In this document: positions 54,140 through 64,000 of the stretch, one piece after another
Position numbering within the stretch: position 1 is the stretch's first letter
Layout of the letters: each line of letters starts with the position of its first letter
DNA from: Codonopsis lanceolata
Taxonomy: Eukaryota > Streptophyta > Magnoliopsida > Asterales > Campanulaceae
DNA length: 64,000 nt
Assembly: GCA_013146195.2 (NCBI GenBank)
Contig: CM028378.1
Location: 5,888,340-5,952,339 of the forward strand
Direction: 5' to 3'
Position numbers and translations under genes: made by a program
The notes under the pieces: model-generated
Databases searched by the model: none
What the model saw: only the letters and a program-made list of their open reading frames with translations
What the model was told of the DNA's origin: nothing

Positions 54140-56080
54140 CATCAATTAAGGTCAAATTCATGAATTGGAATTGAAAACAAAATCTCATGAATCACACATA
54201 ATCATTGAATCAAGAAATATCAATAATCAATTAGTCAATCTGTAATAGTGTAGAGTCAGAGAAGAGTTTTATAAAAAAATGAATAAATGATTCATAACAT
54301 AGATTATAATTATATATAAACTAACATATTATGCAAATTGCACATTTTAGCTTCTGCAAAACTGTAAATTTGCAATTATATTAGTAATCCTCTATTTTAT
54401 TAATAAATAAAGAGTCAATTGAATTCATGAAATCATCGTACCTTTTGCAAGAATGGCAACATAAAGGACGCAATGGCTGGGAAGAATCCACCACTAAATT
54501 AATAGAATCATTTCTTGATCAAGGGTAATCTATCAAAATTCTAACAAAAAAAACTAGATATCCTCCCTTAACTAGGAACGGGCCTACATAAGTACAGTCT
54601 CTTCTGATAGGAGTGACCACCTTACCTTCTATCTATTTGGATTTGGTGGAGATTTAGGTAGCCTCTATTTGGACTCAGTTCCTTAAGGAAATGTATTGAT
54701 CTAATGCTCTGGAATATGTTCCTCTTCCCTTCCCTCTCCTCCCAGCGCAATTCTTCTAGGCCAATATGATGAAGACAACCAATCAGAGGGCCAGGGGTGT
54801 GAAACATTAAATTGATTACACATACACCCCTATAAGAATGAATACATGAACTCGACCCCCTCCCCCAAAATTAGGGGGCCATGACGGTTGGCCCCTTATA
54901 CATACCCCAGGGTCGGACCTGCCGACTCACTCCTAACCCAACCTCTAAATATATATATATATAATTAGTTTATTATTATGAATGCATTAGGAGTATGCAA
55001 AATCCAACCCAAACTCAACCTGTTGTCATCCCTTCTTTTAGTTTACTCCGATATCTCAAATGAAAGTAGTAAACCAAAGCATCCTCAAATTCAGAAATAA
55101 CAAAGGTGAATGGCAACTAAAGACAAACTCGAAAAATCAATGTTAACTATGTATTTACAAAAAAATTGTCATAATAGGAAATAATAAATTCATAGGTCAT
55201 GGAAGTTACATTTATTTGACATATAACATACATGCTAGTAATGCATGAAAAACAAATTTGGAAGAGTTCATAATATACTAGCTGATAATTTGTGATCAAG
55301 CCGAAACTTCGGTGACCTTGTTGACTGTCCACGTAAGGAGCTTAATGGTGAAATGGTTGAAGATTTGTCAGCTAACCGGACCAACCTGCTAAGAAGAATG
55401 CACCACCAGGGAGTCGGGGTTTGTCCCGATTCTAACCCTCCGGCATATTAGTAAGTATTCCGGTGGGAAAGAGAATAATCCGACTGAATTAAGTGTAGTG
55501 GAAGTGGAGTAAATGCAGGAAGGAATGAACAATTAAGTGGGGTAAGGACGTGTGATGACATAGCAGCTCATGAGTACATGTGGATGCCTTATAGGACAAA
55601 GAATCACAACATTGGTCACTTTGGATTGCTTCCAATGTGACTTCGGATCTCCAGCACCACTATAATATGCCACATTATTGTACCACGAATCCAAATAGGA
55701 CATTTGGCTTTGTTTGGGTTGAACTTGGGATCCCGACAGTTCGGGAGATAAAAATCCCGTAATCCCGACTATAATATTTATGAACAATATTTTCTGACTA
55801 AAATATTTTTAAAATATCTCCATCATGATTTTGATTCCAGACGGTATATTTACAAATATACTTGAATATTTATTTAATGGTGAGTGTTGCTGAATCTGTC
55901 ATTATGAATAAAATGCACCATTCACTCGCATGAGAGGATCTACACTAAGTGCAGAAACGTGATAGACAAAAAAAACTCACAACATTGTGAAAATAAATTT
56001 AACAAATATCATTAAGTAATTATACCAAACACAAAATAGACAATATTTAACACTCACAATATTTATAAAAAAATTAAAAA
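54140..56080. other. Intergenic, no gene recognised
   Basis: AT-rich with short unrelated frames. TCCCGAC/GTCGGGA words appear at about 55727-55770, foreshadowing the cluster at 56086-56242. Confidence 0.5.
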
Positions 56081-56085
56081 AATAG

Positions 56086-56242
56086 TCGGGACGGGTCGGG
56101 ATTCGAGAATCCCGACGGGATTGATAGTCGGGACGGGTCGGGAATCCCGACGGGATTGATAATTATCCCGATTACCGTCCCGAAATAAGTCGGGACGGGA
56201 TCGGGATTTGTCGGGATCGAGAAATATCGGAACGGGATTGGG
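56086..56242. repeat. GTCGGGACGGG repeat cluster
   Basis: Dense direct and inverted copies of GTCGGGA(C)GGG / CCCGAC, able to pair with each other (GGGATTCGAGAATCCC). The same words continue on the far side of the LTR element at 58415-58465, so the element split one cluster. Confidence 0.85.
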
Positions 56243-56589
56243 TGTAGAAACTAATAAAAGTTTAGAAATAATGGCATAACCTTTCCATTGATATTGTGAA
56301 CATATTTATAGGGTTACAATACTTGCTACATAAGTTTAACCTAGATAGTCTAAATACAAGAGGGATTAGGAAACCTAAATACAAGAGGAACTAGGAAACC
56401 TAAATACAAGTAAATTAGGAAAGTATAATATAAAGATAATTATAATATATTATAAATATATTATATTCACTAATACTATAAATATAATATATATGAAATA
56501 TATTATATTCTCTTATATGCTCCCGCAAGATGGATCACCGTCAGAGAGACAAATCTTGTGAAGAATATGCGACAACGCGGCGAAGTTGA

Positions 56590-57990
56590 AAAATGAGAGG
56601 GTGATCGGCGGCGAGCTGGTGAGGGAGGGATCGGCGAGCTGGGTCTTCCGAGGAAGACAAGTTGTTGAGGGAGGGGTCTTCGGCGAGCTGGTGAGAGCCT
56701 GGTTTGTCAAGACATGGTTTGCTCGAGAGCGAGCCGGTTGGTGTTGTTGCGAGCCGGCAAGAGCCGGGCCGAGGAGTCTCCGAGTTGCTCGAGGAGCTGA
56801 AGCCGGTTGAGGGTCTTCTGCGAGCCGGTGAGAGCCCGGTTTGCCGAGGAGACATGGTTTGCTCGATGAGCGAGCTGGTGAGAGCCGTTTTTGCCGAAGA
56901 GTCTGTGAGGTGCTCGAGGGGCGAGCTGTTGAGAGAGGACTGCAACGAGCTTGTGAGAGCGTGGTTTGTTGAGGAGTCCGTGGGTTGCTCGAGGAGCGAG
57001 CTATTTGAGGGAGGGCCTCAGCGAGCTGGTGAAAGCCTGATTTGCTGAAGAGTCTGTGAGTTGCTCGAGGAGCGAGCTGTGGAGGGAGGGCCTCGACGAG
57101 TTGGTTAGGGCTGGGTTTGTCGAGGAATCCTTGGAATGCGTGAGAGGCAAAGCAGAGGAAGGACGTCGGCCGGTGAGAGCCGGGTTTGCAGTGAAGTGCA
57201 GAGTTGCTCGATAAACGAGCTAGCTAGAGGGAGGGCTGGCAAGCTTGCCTTCCTCAAGAGACGAGCCAATTGGGTTTGCCAAGGATGCCAGAATTATTCG
57301 AGGAACGAGTGAGTTGAGGGAGGGAGTGTGGAGAGAGAGGGGCCTCGGCGAGCTGTTGAGGGAGGGAGTTGGCGAGCTTGCCTTCTGAGGAGGGCAAGCT
57401 GGGTTTGCCAAGGAATCTAGATTCTGCGCAAGGAGCAAGCTGGGTTAGGGAGGGCATCGGCGAGCTGATCACAACTGGGTTTGCCGAGGAATCCTAGGGG
57501 GTGCTCGATTAGTGTGAAGAGGGTTTTGACAGGTGGTGTGAGAAGCAATGATGTGCCAAGGTGTAGGAGGGGCGTGTGGTGTGGTGGGATGAAGGTTTAT
57601 GGTGCAGAAGTTTGGTTGAGGGTGGTTGAGGAAGATCCACTCAGCGAGCTCGTTAGAACTTGGTTGGCCGAGGTGTCCTTGTCTTTCGCTCGGAGGGGGG
57701 GAACTTGGCTGTTCGGGCGATGGGTGCCGAATCGAACCTTGTGTTTGGTGGTCAGATCTGGGTTGGCAGCGGATTCGGTGGAAGGAAGATATATGGAGGC
57801 AGAAGGTTTGGTTGAAGGTGGCTGAGGAAGATCCTCGGCGAGCTCGTCAGAGCGTGGTTGGCCGAGGTGTCCTTGTTATTGCTCAGGAGGGGGGCCTTGG
57901 CGTGAGGAAGGTCCTTGGCGAGCTCGTCAAGGCTTGGTTGGCCGAAGTGTCCTTTGGTTGCTCAAAGGGAGGGGGGTGGAAACCGGTTTG
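56590..57990. repeat. GC-rich tandem repeat, unit about 75 bp, inside the LTR element
   Basis: Recurring GGCGAGCTGGTGAGAGCC, GGTTTGCCGAGGAGTC, GTTGCTCGAGGAGCGAGC and TTGAGGGAGGGCCTCGGC in that order, at least ten degenerate rounds. Long frames on both strands (56541-56945 minus, 56704-57048 plus) result from the repeat and composition and are not called as genes. Confidence 0.82.
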
Positions 57991-58117
57991 GCTGTGGAGA
58001 GTCGCCGGATCTGAACTTGGGATTCGGGTCGATTACCGTATGTATGAGAGGAAGTTTTAGGGTCGAGGAAGTCGTGGGTTCATGGAAGATGGTGGTTGTA
58101 GGTTTTAAGAGCAATGT

Positions 58118-58127
58118 TCTGATACCA
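58118..58127 (-). other. Primer binding site of the small LTR element
   Basis: TGGTATCAGA on the element strand, ten bases matching the initiator-Met tRNA complement, directly at the LTR edge. Confidence 0.8.
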
Positions 58128-58465
58128 TGTAGAAACTAATAAAAGTTTAGGAATAATGACATAACCTTTCCATTGATATTGTGAACATATTTATAGGGTT
58201 ACAATACTTGCTACACAAGTTTAACCTAGATAGTCTAAATACAAGAGAGATTAGAAAACCTAAATACAAGAGGAACTAGGAAACCTAAATACAAGTAAAT
58301 TAGGAAAGTATAATCTAAAGATAATTATAATATATTACAAATATATTATATTCACCAATACTATAAATATAATATATATGAAATATATTATATTCTCTTA
58401 TATGCTCCCGCAAAAATGTCGGAACAGGATCGGGTCAAGCGTCGAGACGGGTCGGGAAAAACGAG

Positions 58466-59631
58466 AATTTTGCCAGCCCTAGTGATATATGTTTTAGGGA
58501 TTCATTTAGATTTTCGGTAGATTTTTGTTTTTAATTTTTACGTAAGATAGTAATCTCAAAATTCCAACCACTATTGTCTTTCAACATACTCTAACTCTAG
58601 AGTCGTCTTAGGATTTTGCAGAAGAGGTGAAGGAGGGAGACGACACCGATAGAATTGAAGGCCAAAAAGAAGAACAATTAAACCAAAGGTAAGTCACTTG
58701 CTTTAAATCAACCTCTTGCTGTTATTTAATACATATAACTTACTAGAAGGTTTAAATATTTAAAGCATTCTGTTTGAGCATCCATTCGCGCCCTTCCACA
58801 ATTACACATATTTATATACACGTACAATATTTTACTCAACAAATAAATTGTTTAGAAATATAAATGGAGTTTGTGCTCATTATTTATAAATTTTAATTTT
58901 AATAAATACTCACTACCCCATAAAATTAGGGTCCACTATATTATTTAAGGACGTCCCAAACATTATCTATTTTATTTTTTAAAACATTTTTTTATATCAA
59001 TTATAAATTTTATTATTTGTATTTGTGAGAATAAAAAAAGATGGACCTTATTGATTTGACACAATTAATGATAAATTGAGAGTTATTAAAAAAAACTACT
59101 TAAAGTTCAACACTATTTTATATTCAATATGTGTATTAATATTATAATATATATTTTGTATTTATTCATATATTTTTTTATGTAACATTTTCCGTACGTT
59201 TGACAAACATTTGAAAATGTTTTTCAGCATATTTTCAAAAAAATTACCAGATACCTGAAAATTAAATCTTTTCATTTTCCGAAAATCAATTTCTAAAATT
59301 ATTTTCCAAGAAACAAATGGAGCCTTATATTTTACTTACGTGCACTAATTGCTTTATTAAAACTCATTAATCACGGTATAATGGCCATGGTTTTTAACTC
59401 ACAATTCTCACAGTTGCAACAACAATCAAAACTCAATAGCATGAAATTGAACACTAACCTTGGTCCATGCCTCAAATTAAGCTTGAGATCTCCCTTGCAT
59501 TTCCTTATCCAAAGATATTTGTTTTTATTGTTTATTTATTATAGTTTCAAGCATGCACGGGTTTTGATGTGTTTTTATTATGTTTCTTTGTTCTATTTTC
59601 AATGGTTTTGTTTAATCTAATTTGAAGGATT
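58466..59631. other. Upstream flank of the FAR1-like fragment
   Basis: AT-rich. An exon-like stretch at about 58610-58688 ends in a good donor (CCAAAG/GTAAGTC), possibly a 5' UTR exon, and an acceptor-like TTTGAAG lies near 59628. This is speculative. Confidence 0.35.
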
Positions 59632-60015
59632 ATGATAAAATTATGTTTAAGCAAATCTAAAGGTCATGGATCGGATGGATCAGAATTACCCACATGTCGC
59701 AAATTGGATTTAGAATTAGGTGTAAACAAACTTGATACAGAGAATGAGGGTAAGGATGATTGCATTTATGGTTTGACGAACATTTTAGATGACTTGACCA
59801 TAGACCAAATTCATTCCAATATTTACAAGACAGATACCCCTAAAGTTGGAATGGAGTTCAAATCTGAGGAGGAAGCTTATCAATTTCACAGTGCATATGC
59901 AAAGAAAGTGGGTTTCGGGAGTCGATGGAGTAGAAGCCATAAGGACAACTTCACGAAGAAAGTACTCGATAGTGTTAGACTATGTAAATATGTCGTGTAT
60001 ATCTTCTATATTTAG
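59632..60015 (+). CDS. FAR1/FHY3-family N-terminal fragment
   Basis: 127 codons as read. Residues about 65-115 match the start of the FAR1 DNA-binding domain: PKVGMEFKSEEEAYQFHSAY, then AKKVGFGSRWSRSHKDN. Members derive from Mutator-like transposases and act as transcription factors in light signalling. After KKVLDSVRLC the frame leaves the family, and the conserved Cys/His zinc ligands that should follow are absent; no MULE or SWIM domain is found downstream within the window. Either the first exon of a broken gene or a gene fragment. An acidic, low-complexity N-terminus is usual in the family. Confidence 0.55.
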   Translation: MIKLCLSKSKGHGSDGSELPTCRKLDLELGVNKLDTENEGKDDCIYGLTNILDDLTIDQIHSNIYKTDTPKVGMEFKSEEEAYQFHSAYAKKVGFGSRWSRSHKDNFTKKVLDSVRLCKYVVYIFYI

Positions 60016-60104
60016 ATGTGCATAATCGTAGCTATTTACCTTAATTAAAGCCTAAAGATTAGGGATTGTACTGATGTATATATTTGACCAAAACAAATGA
60101 GAAA

Positions 60105-60350
60105 GACTCACGGATCAAACTTTTTCATCGTATCAGAGCATTCTGCCTCTATCAAACCCTAAACACTATGTTCTTTCGGCCTCTATCACCTCGTTCTTTC
60201 TCCTCTCCTCTCCCATGGAACAACCAAAATTCCATCTCGCACTTGTTGTGCCCAACATCAAGAACTGCATTCCTATCACCCTCAAGATGGAAAAAGTTCA
60301 ATATTCTTCATGGGCCGAATTATTCAAAATTTATTATCGAGTGCAATGTT
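60105..60350 (+). pseudogene. Copia gag N-terminal relic
   Basis: TATCAGAGCATTCTG (about 60130) resembles the end of a copia primer site. Then plus-strand reading gives IKNCIPITLKMEKVQYSSWA and ELFKIYYRVQCS, matching copia gag starts (IPIxLxxxNYxxWxELFKI). Very short; no LTR identified. Confidence 0.6.
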
Positions 60351-60684
60351 CTAAAAATCGGCCTAGACGCTAGGCGGAACTCAGCCGCTGCAATTTCCTT
60401 TGAATCAGCCAAAAAATTATTTGTGGGGAAAAATCGCGAATTAGTTGTCGACTAATCGCCCTAGTCACCGACTAGAAATTGGAAGATGCTTGTGTGATTG
60501 TAGAGGAAGATGAAAGGAGAAGACAAAAAAATGAAAATAAATAAAGAGAGAAGGAATCATCGAATCAGATCTGATTTTCCCATGCCAAAGTCTTCTTCGG
60601 ACCATCAATTGGACTCAGATCTGACAAAAACTGGAGTAGGAAGTAGAAAATCCCCTAATAATACAGAATAATTTGGACTCCCAA

Positions 60685-63600
60685 TGTGACGACCTGACCC
60701 GGATTCCAACAAGAAATCCTAAGGTCGTGTCGCTAGGACAATGCAAAAAGAGGACAAACACTTGCTGAACAGCAGTGCAAGTCGAACCGTCGAGCTAACA
60801 AGCTCTAAACACAACACTAAAGCCGTACTAAAATACAGGTTTACAAAAATCGAATATGTGAAAGCGATAAAGAAATGAAGTCCCGAGCTATGAAGTTTGA
60901 AACCAAAGCCAAGGAAACCAAGAGAGGCATAAAGAGGGAAAAACGAAAGTCGCGTGCCACAACATTGCAGACGCTGAACAAACCATCGGCACTCCAGACC
61001 GGCGTTTCAATAAAGAACCAACTTGATATAACAATTACCCAACGACTAAAGCAAACAGGGGTCAACCAACAACTATAACGATAAGAATAGAGAAAAGCCC
61101 CAAAGCTACAGCGTGCCCGGGAGACAACTGAAATAAATACTAAAACCCCGAATAACGGCACGACACAACAACACGTCGGCCCAAGAAAGAACCAATACCA
61201 ATACCCAAGTATTCTACCCGACCGTAAAGCCTAAATAACTTTACAAGATATCGATCTCACAAGAATAGTAAAGTACATATACAAATGATGATGCGACAAG
61301 AAATAGGACTCTACAATTAAGCTACTACTCGGGGAAGTCGATTGCTACGAGCATGAACACACGATCTAATCTCGATTTATCGAGTAGTTGCGCTTTACTA
61401 CAATCACGATCTACTCTGCCTCAACGCGGCAATCGGATAACTGCATCTAGAAAACAAAGTACGGGATGCGTCATAATGACCCAGTACACCACTACAAGAG
61501 ATATGTAACATATAATTATGCAACATAAAAATATTCATGGTGTCAATTACAAATGACAGAAAACCTATGCAAATTTATCGTATCATTTTGGTACTCCACA
61601 AGATAATCACTTCTTTCCATTTCTATGCCGTCCAAACGAACCAGGATGGAATTATCTGCTTATAACAAATCAAATCTATTAGAATAAACTTTCATAAACA
61701 TCCTCATCTACAAGTATGCATAAGAATGTATATTTATATATACACGTCAAGTACTTCATATAATTCTCATATATAAGTATGTATATCTCTATATATACAT
61801 ATCAAATCTCCCACATAATCATCTTGTAAAAGTGTGCATATCTGTATATGTACACATCAAGTCTCTCAATAACATTAATCAAAACAAATATCGTCAATAG
61901 GATCTCATGTTCAACTAACATTTTACTATCACATAAGTGCTCATAGTAAGCCACATAAGGGATAGAAAAGATGCCAGATCACTGTCGCCGTATTGCTCGT
62001 GCAATCATAACTGTCAATCATATCGTGCCAGTGATACCCTAAATAGTGGTATCAAAGTGCCGGGCGGTATCACCTCAAGGGCAGCCTTTTCCCGGTCATA
62101 TAGTTCTAGTCAAATGCACCATCTAGTTACACAGGTGTGGACTAGGGAACTACATCCCCACTGCGACCCACAGTAGAGGGGCGTGTGAACCGTATCTTGT
62201 ACGGTGATACATAGCAATCACGAATCTCATACTTCGTGAAGGCGATGCACCGTCCCACCTTCAACGTAAAACTCAACAAATGCCAGGTGGACTTATATGT
62301 AATGCACAAGTAGATGTTTACTTGCCATGAAATCAAATAGGGACTGAGTGAACTCGTCCAATGCCAAGTAGGGTATTACTCTACTACAAACTCTCGATTA
62401 TGCACATAATTGCAATAATCATTAAATCACGTTTGAAGCTCAATTGAGTCTCAAAAGAACAAGTGACAAGTATCAAATCAAGTTCCAAAAGTTAGTAATC
62501 TAGTCAAATAGAATCTAGTTAACATAGGATCTTACCACGATCCTCATAAGGTTCAATTGTTCCTTAACTTGACTCCGTTGAGTCCTTACTACAGTTTCAT
62601 CCAAATTGGGTATAAAGCTATATGCCTTTCTAACCCGTTTCTATGTCGTTTGAGGCATAGCTAGGTTCTTGTTCCATTTAGGAATCATAGTTCAAAAATC
62701 ACTAAGTCAAGTATAAAAATGGAAGCCTAAGTTGATTGAAGTCAAATCAAGCTTAGTTCAATTTCAACTCATAATTCTACTTAGTAGTAGAATCCAAGTT
62801 TAGCATAAATCGATAATCGCATAGTAGATCACGCATGAAGGCAAGAACACTCAATATGCTTATAAGTCATATTAACAACAAAGTAGAAAATCAATTCTAT
62901 GAAATGATAACAATCATGCATTTCGTCAGATAACAAGTAGACATAGAGATTCATATCCTAACATGAATCCAAGTTAAGTCGTTAACTTTACAATCACAAA
63001 TCACATAACTCTCGAAACTACCTAGTTAATCTAGGGTTACTAATCAACGAATGTATGACCTTAAAGGGGGCTCTTTAGAATGGAAAATTCATTCTAAATC
63101 GACTCATTCTCCGAACTCTCATAGTTCGATTAACCGGCTTACTAAGTTAATTTAAGTGTCACTTGGACACAAACACTTTTTAGAACCACAAAGGTCTAGA
63201 AAACCAAAACCCAACCTTAATCAAACGCCGCAGGAATCACTTTCGACTATCACAAGTTATTATTAAATACTTAAGTGACTCTAGTGAGTCTCGTTCAATG
63301 TTTCATACTCGGGTCGTTCTCGACCTAAGTCCCAAACTCACTTTCCATGCAACCAAGACGGCGTCCAATGACCAACCGTCACCATTCAACCCAATCAAGC
63401 CTACGTTTCCTAAACCTCATCTTAATACTCAAGGGTTGCATTACGACCCTCTAACGAGTCAATGCACTAACGTGCATAATACACAACTCCTAACAAGTCA
63501 ACATCCTCGATTGTGTACTCGGACTTATGAAATCCAATGACAAGCAATGCGCTTGCACCAAAATCATCTAAGGACATCCATTGGAGTCCTAAACTAAACA

Positions 63601-64000
63601 AACATCAATAAAATACCATTTCGGTCTCACCCCATCAAATCTCAAAATTTCGTGATTGAGATTCAACGAACACAAGTAATAATATGAATTTATCCTAAGG
63701 TTCAAAATAACAATTTCTATAATTAATTGACTCAATTTGGGTCAAATTACAAAGTCTCAATTCCTAGGTCAAGGCATAAATTCGGGATTCCTAAATTATC
63801 CGGGTTTCTAAACCCAACAACAATTAATCTTAAACCATAACAATTCCAATATACCCATTTGGGTTCAAGCCCTTACTAATACAAATTAATAACCAACAAA
63901 ACATATCAATTTGACATGTATAACAATGATAAATCACGAGGAAGAAGTCTCTAACAACCTAACGTCAAAATCGACTTAGAGAGAGAAACTAGGGTTTAAG
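60685..64000 (-). repeat. Third chromovirus LTR, left end complete, continuing beyond the window
   Basis: Starts TGTGACGACCTGACCCGG, like the Tekay-1 and Tekay-2 LTRs, and carries the same landmarks in order: the stem-loop GTCA-TAA-TGAC (61467-61483), CACTGCGACCCACAGTAG (about 62159), CACGAA/TTCGTG (62219-62238), GATGCACCGTCCCACC and AGTCCTTACT-type text. More than 3.3 kb without reaching the right end. A solo LTR or the 3' LTR of a minus-strand element. Frames within are not genes. Confidence 0.82.
61450..61483 (-). promoter_or_regulatory. LTR stem-loop with splice-acceptor-like tract (third LTR)
   Basis: TG-C-GTCA / TGAC-C-CA with loop TAA (61467-61483). On the element strand it is followed by TACTTTGTTTTCTAGATGCAG (about 61443-61463). 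Same layout as in the other LTRs. Confidence 0.42.

Larger units (their letters stand above)
56243..58412 (-). mobile_element. Small non-autonomous LTR element with a tandem-repeat interior
   Basis: Two LTRs of exactly 285 bp (56243-56527, 58128-58412; TGTAGAAACT to GCTCCCGCA) differ at only about ten sites. Next to the right LTR, minus-strand TGGTATCAGA (58118-58127) is a tRNA-Met primer site, so the element reads leftward. The interior has no gag or pol but about 1.4 kb of GC-rich tandem repeats. The 5-bp flanks do not match, perhaps because the target is itself repetitive. Confidence 0.85.

Noticed and set aside
56541..58060. Long proline/serine- or glutamate-rich frames in the small LTR element
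   Set aside because: They exist on both strands and follow the tandem repeat; no conserved domain.
59381..59620. Frame just before the FAR1-like fragment as an extra exon
   Set aside because: Low-complexity start then hydrophobic text; no FAR1-family similarity and no acceptor/donor pair that joins it in phase.
60841..61161. Minus- and plus-strand frames at the start of the third LTR
   Set aside because: Located in LTR sequence homologous to non-coding LTR of the other elements.

Overview
The window is nuclear DNA of a flowering plant, most likely a eudicot. The evidence is plant-type chromoviral, Tat and Athila Ty3/gypsy retrotransposons, plant L1-type LINEs with an RNase H domain, CACTA, Mutator and hAT DNA elements, and one intron-rich plant gene. 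It is a nested-transposon landscape around a single recognisable host gene, with a 100-N assembly gap at 34852-34951. No rRNA, tRNA, CRISPR or bacterial-type features were seen.

Layout. 1-8270: minus-strand Tekay-like chromovirus (Tekay-1): partial 3' LTR, polypurine tract, pol with chromodomain, gag, PBS and a 3.15 kb 5' LTR. 8271-15165: minus-strand Tat-like Ty3/gypsy element with an archaeal-type second RNase H and a G-patch, cut by a short LINE (12815-13867) with an 8-bp target-site duplication (TSD). 15166-23650: a chromoviral LTR-like sequence split by a LINE (LINE-1, 13-bp TSD). LINE-1 is itself split by a 61-bp hairpin satellite, a degenerate (AAGTT)n array holding a second LINE (LINE-2), a 152-bp tandem repeat and the right end of a CACTA transposon. 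24212-34851: an Athila integrase interrupted by a complete 10 kb Tekay-like element (Tekay-2) with TSD AAAGC; the host reading resumes after it and runs into the N gap.

35800-45535: a plus-strand NEMP/DUF2215-family gene (nuclear-envelope membrane protein) with nine visible exons. All splice junctions are canonical, but the exons carry single-base indels, nearly all in short homopolymers, plus one in-frame TAA. 45540-53830: copia integrase relic, a Pack-MULE carrying an NPH3/BTB gene fragment (9-bp TSD), hAT transposase relic, LTR relic, a non-autonomous hAT element with a perfect 8-bp TSD, and a degenerate tandem array. 56243-58412: a small LTR element with equal 285-bp LTRs whose interior is a GC-rich tandem repeat instead of gag-pol. 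59632-60015: FAR1-type DNA-binding-domain fragment. 60685-64000: a third chromovirus LTR, running off the window.

Two threads stand out. First, differences between repeat copies and defects in the host gene are mostly indels, clustered in homopolymers and C/G-rich spots; this looks more like long-read consensus error than decay, so 'pseudogene' calls here should be held loosely. Second, the LTRs of diverged chromoviruses share two inverted-repeat structures, one followed by a conserved splice-acceptor-like tract, which may be an undescribed functional RNA/DNA module.
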